From positions 1-46,037 of the forward strand of contig VGSW01000009.1 of the NCBI GenBank assembly GCA_016874915.1: 46,037 nucleotides of DNA, written 5' to 3'. Position 1 is the stretch's first letter; each line of letters begins with the position of its first letter. Made by a program: the position numbers and the translations under genes. The notes under the pieces are model-generated. The model had not been told where the DNA came from, did not search any database, and worked only from the letters and a program-made list of their open reading frames with translations. Positions 26,284 through 34,631 of this stretch are shown in pieces. Source of the stretch: Deltaproteobacteria bacterium. GTDB taxonomy: Bacteria; Desulfobacterota; Desulfobaccia; Desulfobaccales; 0-14-0-80-60-11.

Positions 26284-28080
26284 ATGAAAAATATCCGCAA
26301 CTTCAGCATTATCGCCCATATCGACCACGGTAAATCCACCCTGGCGGACCGGTTGATCCAGTGGACCATGCTGATCCCCGAGCGCCAGCTCCGGGACCAG
26401 ATGCTGGACACCATGGACATCGAGCGGGAGCGGGGCATCACCATCAAGAGCAACACCATCACCCTGCCTTATGTGGCCGACGATGGGCAGGAATATGAGC
26501 TAAATCTCATCGACACCCCGGGCCACGTGGACTTTTCTTATGAGGTGTCCCGGGCCCTGGCTTCCTGCGAGGGGGTGCTGCTGCTGGTGGACGCCTCCCA
26601 GGGGGTGGAGGCCCAGACCCTGGCCAACCTCTATCTGGCCCTGGAGCACGGCCTCACCATCATCCCGGTGATCAACAAGATCGATTTGCCCCAGGCGGAC
26701 ATCGAGGGGGCGAAGGCCCAGATGGAGCGGGAGCTGGCCCTGGACCCGGACGCGGCCATCCTGTGCTCCGCCAAGGAGGGGCTGGGCATTGACCAGGTGC
26801 TGGAGGCCATTGTCACCCGCATCCCGCCGCCCACGGGGAGCCTAGATAAACCGCTCTCCGCCCTCATCTTCGATGCCCAGTACGACACCTTCCGGGGCGC
26901 GGTGATCTACTGCCGGGTCTTTGACGGCGTAGTCAAACCCGGGGACGTCCTCCGCCTTATGTCCCATCCCGGAACCTACAAAGTGGAAGAAGTGGGCGTC
27001 TTCGGGCTCCAGCGGGAGTCCCGGAAGCAGCTGGCCGCGGGCAACGTGGGCTACATCATCGCCGGGGTGAAGACGGTGCGGGACACCCGCATCGGGGACA
27101 CCATAACCCATGAGGCCCGCCCCTGCGCCCAGGCCCTCCCCGGTTTCCGGGAAGTGAAGCCCGTGGTCTTCGCTTCCGTCTATCCGGTGTCCAATGAAGA
27201 CTATCTGGCCCTGGCCGAAGCCCTGGAAAAATACCAGCTAAACGACGCGGCCCTGGTCTATCAGAAAGACTCCTCTGCGGCGTTGGGCCAGGGGTTCCGC
27301 TGCGGCTTCCTGGGGCTGCTGCACCTGGAAATCGTCCAGGAGCGGTTAGAAAGGGAGTTCGGCCAGAGCCTGATCATGACCATTCCCGGGGTGCAGTACC
27401 GCTTTGTCCTCCGGGACGGCCATACCGTCATGGTGGACAATCCCCAGCACTACCCGGACCCCATCCGTATTCAGACGACCCTGGAGCCGTTCATCAAGGC
27501 CACCATCATCACCCCGGAGCGCTTCCTGGGCGCGGTGCTCAAGCTCTGCCTGGAGCGCCGGGGAATGAACTCCCGCTTCCACTACCCGGCGCCGGGGCGG
27601 GTGGAGATGAGCTTCGAGATGCCCCTGGCGGAAGTGATCATTGACTTTTACGACCGCCTGAAAACCGTCACCCAGGGCTACGGCTCCTTTGACTACGACA
27701 TGCTGGATTACCGGGAATCGGACCTGGTGAAGCTGGACATTCTGGTGAACGCCGAAAAGGTGGACGCGCTGTCCATGATCGTCCACCGCAGCCGGGCCAG
27801 GGAGTGGGCCGTCCGGGTCTGCGACCGCCTTAAAAACGAGATTCCCCGGCAGCAGTTTAAAATTGCCATCCAGGGGGCCTTGGGGGGCCAGATCATCGCC
27901 CGCTCCACCATCACCGCCTTTCGCAAAGACGTTACCTCCAAGTGTTACGGCGGCGACATCACCCGCAAGCGCAAGCTCCTGGAAAAACAGCGGGCCGGCA
28001 AAAAGCGCATGAAAATGGTGGGCGCGGTGGAGATCCCCCAAAGCGCCTTTGTGGCGGTGCTGAAGACGGAGCAGACGTAG
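26284..28080 (+). CDS. lepA: Elongation factor 4 (LepA)
   Basis: LepA is a ribosome-associated GTPase related to EF-G. The 598-residue product has the standard length and order. G1 is AHIDHGKS at residues 10-17, the G2 region is RGITIKS, G3 is DTPGHVDF and G4 is NKIDLPQADIEG. Later come the EF-G-like domain VYQKDSSAALGQGFRCGFLG and the LepA-specific C-terminus, CYGGDITRKRKLLEKQRAGK and PQSAFVAVLKT. The start context has no Shine-Dalgarno: the ten bases before ATG are AT-only. No lepB signal peptidase follows; downstream is a repeat-filled gap, so it appears monocistronic here. Confidence 0.97.
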   Translation: MKNIRNFSIIAHIDHGKSTLADRLIQWTMLIPERQLRDQMLDTMDIERERGITIKSNTITLPYVADDGQEYELNLIDTPGHVDFSYEVSRALASCEGVLLLVDASQGVEAQTLANLYLALEHGLTIIPVINKIDLPQADIEGAKAQMERELALDPDAAILCSAKEGLGIDQVLEAIVTRIPPPTGSLDKPLSALIFDAQYDTFRGAVIYCRVFDGVVKPGDVLRLMSHPGTYKVEEVGVFGLQRESRKQLAAGNVGYIIAGVKTVRDTRIGDTITHEARPCAQALPGFREVKPVVFASVYPVSNEDYLALAEALEKYQLNDAALVYQKDSSAALGQGFRCGFLGLLHLEIVQERLEREFGQSLIMTIPGVQYRFVLRDGHTVMVDNPQHYPDPIRIQTTLEPFIKATIITPERFLGAVLKLCLERRGMNSRFHYPAPGRVEMSFEMPLAEVIIDFYDRLKTVTQGYGSFDYDMLDYRESDLVKLDILVNAEKVDALSMIVHRSRAREWAVRVCDRLKNEIPRQQFKIAIQGALGGQIIARSTITAFRKDVTSKCYGGDITRKRKLLEKQRAGKKRMKMVGAVEIPQSAFVAVLKTEQT

Positions 28081-28090
28081 GCGGGGGGCG

Positions 28091-28125
28091 GGTTTCAGGT
28101 TTCAGGGGTCAGGTTTTAGGTTTCA
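28091..28125 (+). repeat. Heptamer array GGTTTCA x5
   Basis: Units GGTTTCA, GGTTTCA, GGGGTCA, GGTTTTA and GGTTTCA start 10 bp after the lepA stop. The same unit forms an 11-copy array after nrfA at 37998. Confidence 0.75.
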
Positions 28126-28133
28126 GATTTTAA

Positions 28134-28238
28134 TATTACTCGGAGCATTAAAGAAGTTCCTTCCTTTTGCCCCCTCCCCCTTGAGGGGGGAGGGCTGGGG
28201 TGGGGGTGAAGGTAATCCATTTTCCGCTCCGAGTAATA
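28134..28238. repeat. 105-bp MITE-like element with 13-bp perfect terminal inverted repeats
   Basis: TATTACTCGGAGC at 28134-28146 is the exact inverse of GCTCCGAGTAATA at 28226-28238. The interior holds a purine/pyrimidine hairpin, CCCCCTCCCCCTTGAG against GGGGGGAGGG, followed by GGGGTGGGGGTGA. There is no coding capacity. The rest of the 370-bp lepA-macA gap (28239-28453) shows only a TATAAT-like site at 28341. Confidence 0.75.
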
Positions 28239-28453
28239 ACATTGGGTGGGGATTTACGCCTGGTATTTAATCGAACCTCAGGAGCCGGTTTTTAAAGGCT
28301 GAAATCATTCCGGCGCGCCGAAAATAAGGGCGATTCGGGTTATAATAATTATATGCTACAAAATCATTTGAACTGTCTTTGCCAGGTGCGGGATATGCCC
28401 GGGGCCATGAACCGGAAGGCCAGGGATAATCTCGTTTACTGAAGGATTTTTAT

Positions 28454-29842
28454 ATGCCCATGCAATTCATAAAAAAGACGCTGATCAATCTCCAAGGGCG
28501 GTCCTGGAAGCGGATCGCCCTGATGGGTCTGGCGGTGATCCTGGTGCTGATAGTGGCCGTGGGATTCTGGCAGCGGAATATCCAAGAATCCAACTCCTTC
28601 CGCACGGTTCCGGTAAACCGGGGCGATCTCCTGGCCACCATCAGCGCCACCGGCACGGTGGAGCCGGAAGAAGTGGTGGACATCGGCGCCCAGGTGGCGG
28701 GGAAGATCGTGGCCTTCGGCAAGGACAGGGACGGCAAGAGCGTGGATTACGGCTCCGAAGTGGAGGCCGGGACCATCCTGGCGAAAATTGACGACGCCAT
28801 CTACGCCGCGGAAGTATCCCAGGCCAAGGCGCAAGTGGCCCAGGCCAAGGCCAATGTCCAGCGGGCCGAGGCCGACCTGGGCCAGTTCAAGGCCAAGCTC
28901 TTCCAGGCGGAGCGGGACTGGATGCGGGCCAAGAAGCTGGGGCCTTCGGACGCCCTGTCCCAAAGCGATTTTGATGCGGCCCAATCCGCCCATGAGGTGG
29001 CCAAAGCCAACCTGAACGTGGGCCAGGCTGCCCTGGTGCAGACCAAAGACTCGGTGGCCGCGGCCGAGGCCGTTTTAAGGAGATCCTCGCAAAACTTGGA
29101 CTATTGCACCATCCGGTCCCCGGTCAAAGGGGTCATCATCGACCGGCGGGTTAACATCGGCCAGACCGTGGTGGCCAGCCTCAATGCCCCCAGCCTCTTC
29201 CTCCTGGCCAAGGACCTCAAACGCCTCCAGGTGTGGGCCTCGGTGAATGAAGCGGATATCGGCAATATCCGACCCGGCCAGCCCGTGACCTTCACCGTGG
29301 ACGCCCATCCCGGAGTCACCTTTCAAGGCGAGGTGAGAAAGGTCAGGCTCAATGCCACCATGACCCAGAACGTGGTGACCTACACGGTGGAGATCAATAC
29401 CGACAATTCCGACGGCCGGCTGATTCCTTACCTTACCGCGAACTTGAAATTCATTGTGGCGGAACGCCACAACGTTCTGCAAGTCCCCAACGCGGCGTTG
29501 CGCTGGCTCCCCCAGCCGGACCAGATAGCGCCGGATTTCCGCCCCCAGCCCCAAAAGGGGAAGGGTGGCAAGTCCGGGGAAAAGGGAGCGCCCAAGGGCA
29601 AAGGGACCAAAGAAGAGTCGGGCCGGGGGACCGTGTGGATGGTCAAAGGCGCTTATGTCCAGCCGGTTCAGGTGCGCCTGGGGCTGAGCGACGGGTCCAT
29701 GACTGAAGTCCAAAGCCCCGAACTTAAAGAAGGGCTTCAGGTGGTGGTGGCGGAGCAGCAGAAAGCCGGCGACAGCGCCGGGTCCGCCAGCCCCTTTACC
29801 CCGCAGCTCTTCCGCACCGGCGGCTCCTCCCCGCGTAAGTAA
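28454..29842 (+). CDS. macA: MacA-like periplasmic adaptor of a tripartite efflux pump
   Basis: This membrane-fusion protein links the inner-membrane MacB ATPase to an outer-membrane channel. The 462-residue product has an N-terminal anchor (LMGLAVILVLIVAVGFW), the lipoyl half-motif GTVEPEEVVDIGAQVAGKI, an alpha-hairpin rich in Ala/Gln/Lys (AKAQVAQAKANVQRAEADLG), then the second lipoyl half YCTIRSPVKGVIIDRRVN and beta-barrel VWASVNEADIGNIRPGQPV. A Lys/Gly-rich insertion (PQPQKGKGGKSGEKGAPKGK) near residues 368-388 is unusual. AAGGA precedes the ATG. It lies 24 bp before macB. Confidence 0.9.
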   Translation: MPMQFIKKTLINLQGRSWKRIALMGLAVILVLIVAVGFWQRNIQESNSFRTVPVNRGDLLATISATGTVEPEEVVDIGAQVAGKIVAFGKDRDGKSVDYGSEVEAGTILAKIDDAIYAAEVSQAKAQVAQAKANVQRAEADLGQFKAKLFQAERDWMRAKKLGPSDALSQSDFDAAQSAHEVAKANLNVGQAALVQTKDSVAAAEAVLRRSSQNLDYCTIRSPVKGVIIDRRVNIGQTVVASLNAPSLFLLAKDLKRLQVWASVNEADIGNIRPGQPVTFTVDAHPGVTFQGEVRKVRLNATMTQNVVTYTVEINTDNSDGRLIPYLTANLKFIVAERHNVLQVPNAALRWLPQPDQIAPDFRPQPQKGKGGKSGEKGAPKGKGTKEESGRGTVWMVKGAYVQPVQVRLGLSDGSMTEVQSPELKEGLQVVVAEQQKAGDSAGSASPFTPQLFRTGGSSPRK

Positions 29843-29866
29843 AGGCGGGTTCCTGGGAGATTCAGG

Positions 29867-32026
29867 ATGAGGCGAGCAACGCAGATGAAACTGATAGAAC
29901 TGCACGACCTCCATAAAACCTATCACCTGGGCGAGATCGACGTGCCGGTGCTCAAGGGTATCTCCCTCACCGTGTCCCAGGGGGAATTCGTGGCGCTCAT
30001 GGGGACCTCGGGCTCAGGCAAAACCACCCTCATGAACATCCTGGGGTGCCTGGACCGGCCCACCTCCGGCCAGTATTGGCTGGAAGGGCAGGACGTCACC
30101 CGGCTGTCCCCGGATGAACGGGCCCAGTTGCGCAATCAGAAGCTCGGGTTTGTATTTCAGACCTTCAATCTGCTCCCCCGCACCAGCGCCCTGGAAAACG
30201 TGATCATGCCCCTGTCTTATAACGGGGTCAACCTGTCGGATCGGGAGGCGCGCCAGCAGGCCGAGGAGCTGCTGCACCGGGTAGGATTAGAGGAGCGGCT
30301 GGACCACGAGCCTTCGCAGCTTTCCGGCGGGCAGCAGCAGCGGGTGGCCATTGCCCGGGCCTTGGTCAATAATCCTTCCCTGCTTTTCGCCGATGAACCC
30401 ACGGGCAACCTGGACTCCAAGACCAGCGAGGAGATGCTGGAACTGTTTAACAAGCTCAATGAGGAGGGGGTGACCATCATCCTGGTCACCCACGATGAGC
30501 AGGTGGCCTGCCACGCCAGCCGGATCGTGCGCATCCGGGACGGGGTGGTGGAAGCCGACGAGGTCTCGCCGGTTCAGGCGGCGGAGGAACTGGCCCCGAA
30601 GGAGGAGGAGAAGATTGAATCCTCCCGGCGGGCGGCCTGGGCCTTCCCCCGCCTCCGATGGATGCTCCGCACCGCGCTCCAGGGGCTGCGCCGCAACGTC
30701 CTGCGGGCCGCGCTCACCACTTTGGGCATCATTATCGGCGTGGCTGCGGTCATCGCCATGATGGAAATCGGCCGGGGCTCCTCCAGCGCCATTCAGCGGA
30801 CCATCGCCAGCATGGGGGCCAACAACCTCCTCGTCTTGCCTGGCACCGCCACCAGCGGCGGCGTCACCTTCGGGATGGGCAGCGGTATAACCCTCACTCC
30901 CCAGGATGCCGAGGCCATCATGAACGAGTGCCCGGCGGTGCGGGCCACCGCGCCCGTGGTGCGGGCCCGCACTCAGGTGATTTACGGCAACCGCAACTGG
31001 GTGCCCATCTATATCTACGGGACCACCCCGTCTTTTCTGGACGTGCGGGAATGGCCCGTGGCCGAAGGCGAGATCTTCTCCGAGCAGGACGTCCGCAATG
31101 GCAGTAAGGTGTGCCTGCTGGGCCAGCGCCTGGTCAAGGAGCTTTTCCAGGGAGAATCGCCCCTGGGTAAGGAAGTCAGGGTGAACAACGTCTCCTTCAA
31201 GGTCGTCGGCATTCTCAGCCCCAAGGGGGCCAATATGATGGGCATCGACCAGGATGACATCCTGCTGGCGCCCTGGACCTCCATCAAGTACCGGGTGGCC
31301 GGCTCCTCCATGGCCAATGTCAACCAGAGCGCCCAGGCCACCACCAGCTCCAGCACGACAGATAAAGTCAACACCCTGAGCCAGATTTACCCCAGCACCA
31401 AACTTAACCTATATCCGGAGCAATCCGCGATCCAGCAGGCAGACACCCCTCTACCGGTCAGATTCACCAACGTGGACCAGGTCCTTACCGCGGCCCGGTC
31501 CACCCCGGAGATTCCCCTGGCCATCCGGCAGATCACCCAGCTGCTGCGGGAGCGACACCGCATCCGGCCCGACGAGCCGGAGGACTTCAGCATCCGGGAC
31601 ATGACCGAAATGACCAAGGCCCTGTCCTCCACCGCCGACATGATGACCAACCTGCTGCTGGCGGTGGCCTTGATCTCCCTGGTGGTGGGGGGCGTGGGCA
31701 TCATGAATATCATGCTGGTGTCGGTGACCGAGCGGACCCGGGAGATCGGGTTGCGCATGGCGGTGGGGGCCTGGAGCCGGGACATCCTGCAGCAATTTCT
31801 GGTGGAATCCGTGTTGTTGTGCTTCTGCGGCGGCATTGCCGGCATCCTGGTGGGCCGGGGCATCTCCTGGCTCATCACCACGGTGCTCAGGTGGCCCACG
31901 GAGCTGTCCCTGGACGCCATCCTGGCCGCGTTTGCCGTGTCGGTGACCGTGGGTATCATCTTCGGCTACTATCCGGCCTGGAAGGCCTCCCGGCTGGATC
32001 CCATTAATGCGCTGCGGTATGAGTAA
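29867..32026 (+). CDS. macB: MacB-like ABC transporter, fused ATPase and permease
   Basis: This 719-residue protein joins an ATPase to a MacB-type permease, driving export through MacA and an outer-membrane factor. The N-terminal ATPase has Walker A GTSGSGKTT (K52), signature LSGGQQQRVAIARAL and Walker B LLFADEPTGNLDS. From about residue 260 comes the first membrane helix (LTTLGIIIGVAAVIAMME), a large periplasmic domain of about 280 residues, and the three C-terminal FtsX helices (LLLAVALISLVVGGVGIMNI). GGGAG lies 6 nt before ATG 29867; a second in-frame ATG at 29885 also has a GAGG. The linker (EELAPKEEEKIESSRR) is charged. Substrates may be macrolides, peptides or lipids. Confidence 0.93.
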   Translation: MRRATQMKLIELHDLHKTYHLGEIDVPVLKGISLTVSQGEFVALMGTSGSGKTTLMNILGCLDRPTSGQYWLEGQDVTRLSPDERAQLRNQKLGFVFQTFNLLPRTSALENVIMPLSYNGVNLSDREARQQAEELLHRVGLEERLDHEPSQLSGGQQQRVAIARALVNNPSLLFADEPTGNLDSKTSEEMLELFNKLNEEGVTIILVTHDEQVACHASRIVRIRDGVVEADEVSPVQAAEELAPKEEEKIESSRRAAWAFPRLRWMLRTALQGLRRNVLRAALTTLGIIIGVAAVIAMMEIGRGSSSAIQRTIASMGANNLLVLPGTATSGGVTFGMGSGITLTPQDAEAIMNECPAVRATAPVVRARTQVIYGNRNWVPIYIYGTTPSFLDVREWPVAEGEIFSEQDVRNGSKVCLLGQRLVKELFQGESPLGKEVRVNNVSFKVVGILSPKGANMMGIDQDDILLAPWTSIKYRVAGSSMANVNQSAQATTSSSTTDKVNTLSQIYPSTKLNLYPEQSAIQQADTPLPVRFTNVDQVLTAARSTPEIPLAIRQITQLLRERHRIRPDEPEDFSIRDMTEMTKALSSTADMMTNLLLAVALISLVVGGVGIMNIMLVSVTERTREIGLRMAVGAWSRDILQQFLVESVLLCFCGGIAGILVGRGISWLITTVLRWPTELSLDAILAAFAVSVTVGIIFGYYPAWKASRLDPINALRYE

Positions 32027-32081
32027 GGGTTTGGTATTGAGCCTTTAATGCTACTAAACATTGTTTGGGTAGAGAAATATT

Positions 32082-32612
32082 ATGAAAGAGGGGAAAAAAG
32101 CTAATAAGATTGGTAGCACAGGCTTTCCAGCCTGTGCCCAAAAGGATGAGTTACTGATTACTCGCCGCAATTTGCCTCACTGGCGATTTGCCGGCAGTTT
32201 CTATTTTGTCACTTTCCGCCTTAAATCAGGGAATCTTTCTGCAGAAGAAAGAATGATGGTGTTAGATACTATAAAACATTTCCACAAAATTAGATATTGG
32301 GTCACAGTTGCCGTGGTGATGCCGGACCATGTCCACCTCCTGCTAAAACCTTTTCCTTCTGAATCTTATGCGGATTTTTCCTTAAGCAAGATTTTGCAAG
32401 GCATTAAAGGTTTCAGCGCCTGGCAACTCAATAAATCCAGGAGTACAGAAGGCGCCGTATGGCAGGAAGAAAGTTTTGACCGCATTGTAAGAGATTATGA
32501 TGAGTATCTGGAGAAATGGAATTATATACGCAGTAATCCAGTCAAGGCTGAATTGTGCCATGCTCCGGAGGATTATGCCTGCCTTTGGGAACCAGGGGAA
32601 CCTGAAGGTTAA
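32082..32612 (+). CDS. REP-associated tyrosine transposase (RAYT, Y1_Tnp)
   Basis: RAYTs are single-strand HUH transposases related to IS200/IS605 that act on REP hairpins. In the 176-residue product the HUH motif is VVMPDHVHLLLKPF and the likely catalytic tyrosine is in WNYIRSNPVKAEL. FAGSFYFVTFRL is the usual first strand, and SKILQGIKGFSAWQLN the helix after HUH. The first 20 residues (KIGSTGFPACAQ) are translated from a REP hairpin at 32112-32139, so the start may be elsewhere. The gene interrupts what would otherwise be a continuous macA-macB-outer-membrane-factor operon. Lower GC than its neighbours suggests acquisition. Confidence 0.9.
   Translation: MKEGKKANKIGSTGFPACAQKDELLITRRNLPHWRFAGSFYFVTFRLKSGNLSAEERMMVLDTIKHFHKIRYWVTVAVVMPDHVHLLLKPFPSESYADFSLSKILQGIKGFSAWQLNKSRSTEGAVWQEESFDRIVRDYDEYLEKWNYIRSNPVKAELCHAPEDYACLWEPGEPEG
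32112..32139 (+). repeat. REP hairpin with GTAG flank, left side of RAYT
   Basis: GGTAG precedes the hairpin CACAGGCT-TTCC-AGCCTGTG. The GTAG box beside the stem is the mark of RAYT-recognised REPs in E. coli. Read with the right-hand copy it forms an inverted REP pair of about 0.5 kb. Confidence 0.85.
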
Positions 32613-34116
32613 CCAGCTCAAAGGGGCACAGCCTGGAAAGGCTGTGCTACCAAAGCTCCTTTTGAACCTGGGGCTAGTGGCTCTATGCCTGATCCTGGGA
32701 GCGGGCTGCGCCGTAGGCCCCGATTACCGCCCGCCGGAGAAGCCTGTCCCGGAAAATTGGGACGGTCAGGCCGCGGTCACCCCGGATAAGCCCAGCAAAA
32801 CCACGGCCAATCCGGTGACCCTGGTTCAGTGGTGGAACGCGTTTAACGATCCCACCCTCAGTTCCCTGGTGGAAATGGCCATTCGCTCCAATCTCGATCT
32901 GCGCCAGGCCGAGGCCCGCATCCGCCAGGCCCGGGCCGCCCGGGGGGTAGCGGGCGCGCCGCTCTATCCCCAGGTGGAAGCTTCGGCCCTTTACCAGAAG
33001 AGCCAGGGCTCCAGCGAAGTGGGGGGCGGCGGGGCCATCGCCACCGCCGCCGGGGTCCGGGAATTATTTCAGGTGGGTCTGGATGCCTCCTGGGAACTGG
33101 ATATTTTCGGGGGCACGAGGCGTGGCATTGAAGCCGCCACCGCGGACCTCCGGGCCGCGGTGGAAGACCGCCGGGACGTCATGATCACCCTGGTGGGAGA
33201 CGTGGGCACCAACTACTTCAACCTTCGGGGATTCCAGCAACAGATTGCCATCGCCCGGAAGAATCTGGAGGCCCAGAAGAAGACCGCCCGGATCACTCAC
33301 AAGCGTTTTGAGGCCGGCTTTGTGAGCCGCCTGGACGTGGCCAACGCCGACGCCCAGGTGGCCACCACCGAAGCCCAGATTCCAATCCTGGAATCCTCGG
33401 CCCGGGCGGCCATTTACAACCTGGGAGTGCTGCTGGGCCGGGAGCCTGCGGCCCTGGCCAAGGATTTGGCCAAACCACTCCCCATCGCGTCCACGCCACC
33501 GGAAATCCCCGTGGGGCTGCCCTCAGACCTAATGCGCCGCCGTCCGGACATCCGCCGGGCCGAAGCCCAACTCCACGCCGCCACGGCCCGCATCGGGGTG
33601 GCCACCGCGGATCTGTTCCCCAAATTTAACCTCACCGGCAGCTTTGGCTTTTCCTCCGGTGACCTGGCCAGCCTGGGAAATCTCGCCACCAGTAAATTCT
33701 GGTCCTTCGGTCCCAGCGTCACCTGGCCGGTATTCGCGGGGGGCCGCATCCGGGCCAATATCCAGGTCCAGAACGCCCTCCAGGAGCAAGCTTTGGCGGC
33801 TTATGAAAAGATCGTGCTCACCGCCCTGAAAGACGTGGAGACGGCTTTGGTGGCCTACGCCAAGGAGCAGGAACGCCGGAAGGCTCTGGTGGAAGCCGTG
33901 GCCAGCAACCGCCAGGCCGTGGACCTGGCCATGAGGCTCTACCTGGCGGGGCGCACCGATTTCCTCAACGTGCTCACGGCCCAGCGGTCCCTGTACGTCA
34001 ATGAAGACGCCTTGACCCAAAGCACCCGCACCCAGGCCGCCAACCTCATCGCCCTGTATAAAGCCCTGGGCGGCGGTTGGGAAAAAAATGACCTGGCGCC
34101 ATCGGGGGGTTCATGA
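32575..34116 (+). CDS. NodT-type outer-membrane efflux lipoprotein (TolC superfamily)
   Basis: This outer-membrane factor would complete the MacAB export pump. Motifs are GCAVGPDYRPPEKPVPENW at the mature N-terminus (the CAVGPDY mark of NodT lipoproteins), QWWNAFNDPTLSSLVEMA, NLDLRQAEARIRQARA, then VGLPSDLMRRRPDIRRAEAQ and the repeated OEP coiled-coil. The start is uncertain. ATG 32575 has GGAGG 3 nt before it, overlaps the RAYT end, and reads through the right REP (GAQPGKAVLP). A GTG at 32644, inside the REP, gives LPKLLLNLGLVALCLILG directly as the signal peptide. The native start may have been lost when the RAYT/REP unit inserted. It overlaps the following gene by four bases. Confidence 0.88.
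   Translation: MPAFGNQGNLKVNQLKGAQPGKAVLPKLLLNLGLVALCLILGAGCAVGPDYRPPEKPVPENWDGQAAVTPDKPSKTTANPVTLVQWWNAFNDPTLSSLVEMAIRSNLDLRQAEARIRQARAARGVAGAPLYPQVEASALYQKSQGSSEVGGGGAIATAAGVRELFQVGLDASWELDIFGGTRRGIEAATADLRAAVEDRRDVMITLVGDVGTNYFNLRGFQQQIAIARKNLEAQKKTARITHKRFEAGFVSRLDVANADAQVATTEAQIPILESSARAAIYNLGVLLGREPAALAKDLAKPLPIASTPPEIPVGLPSDLMRRRPDIRRAEAQLHAATARIGVATADLFPKFNLTGSFGFSSGDLASLGNLATSKFWSFGPSVTWPVFAGGRIRANIQVQNALQEQALAAYEKIVLTALKDVETALVAYAKEQERRKALVEAVASNRQAVDLAMRLYLAGRTDFLNVLTAQRSLYVNEDALTQSTRTQAANLIALYKALGGGWEKNDLAPSGGS
32624..32651 (-). repeat. REP hairpin with GTAG flank, right side of RAYT (inverted)
   Basis: GCACAGCCT-GGAA-AGGCTGTGC followed by TACC is the inverse of the left REP. The stem keeps pairing through exchanged G and C positions (GGCT/AGCC on the left, GCCT/AGGC here), a compensatory change that argues the hairpin is selected. 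Confidence 0.85.
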
Positions 34117-34544
34117 AAAAAAATAAATATCTTCAATGGCTCTTTTTGATTCTCATCAGCAGCCTGCTGTTTCTGTTAGCTCCCATGGCGGCGGCGGATA
34201 GCCGGGAAATTAAACCCCTCAAGGAGTGGAAGGGCCGGATGGATAATTCCCTGGCGCGGGAATATCCGGTTAGGAAAAACTTCCTTGCCACCCAGGAAGA
34301 ATTGGACAAGTTGTGGGCCGAGTGGCGCCTTCCCCATGACAAGCCCGCGGTGGATTTCAAAACCCATCTGGTCCTGGTGGGAAATTGCCCCTGCAGTTTG
34401 ATAACCATGGCGCCGCGGCTGGACGACGGGGGGAACCTTACCCTCGGGGTGACCGTGACCAAAGACCTCAGGGAGGACTTGGCCTATATCATCGTCCTGA
34501 TCCCCCGCCAGGGCATCCGCTCGGTGGAGGGCAAGCCCTTGTAA
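34113..34544 (+). CDS. Small secreted protein, possibly PrcB-like fold
   Basis: The 143-residue product has a clear signal peptide (WLFLILISSLLFLLAPMAAA). The mature part contains FLATQEELDKLWAEW and VDFKTHLVLVG, similar in pattern to PrcB-type domains (TxEELxxLW, then DFxxxLVVxV), then GNCPCSLITMAPRLDD and a C-terminal YIIVLIPRQGI strand. A CxC pair is present in GNCPCSL. Function is unknown and the PrcB comparison is tentative. Its ATG overlaps the stop of the efflux factor by four bases, so it belongs to the same transcript. Confidence 0.65.
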   Translation: MKKNKYLQWLFLILISSLLFLLAPMAAADSREIKPLKEWKGRMDNSLAREYPVRKNFLATQEELDKLWAEWRLPHDKPAVDFKTHLVLVGNCPCSLITMAPRLDDGGNLTLGVTVTKDLREDLAYIIVLIPRQGIRSVEGKPL

Positions 34545-34621
34545 GAAACCGCGGATGAACGCAGATGAACATAGATAAAAATATTTAAAATCCGCGTTCA
34601 TCCACGGTCATCGGCGGTTTC
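34545..34621. repeat. 77-bp inverted-repeat element
   Basis: GAAACCGCGGATGAACGC on the left pairs imperfectly with GCGTTCATCCACGG and GGCGGTTTC on the right, around an AT-only centre (ATAAAAATATTTAAAAT). It fills the spacer between the small secreted protein and hemW, leaving about 10 bp before the hemW ATG. Confidence 0.7.
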
Positions 34622-34631
34622 AAAGTATCTT

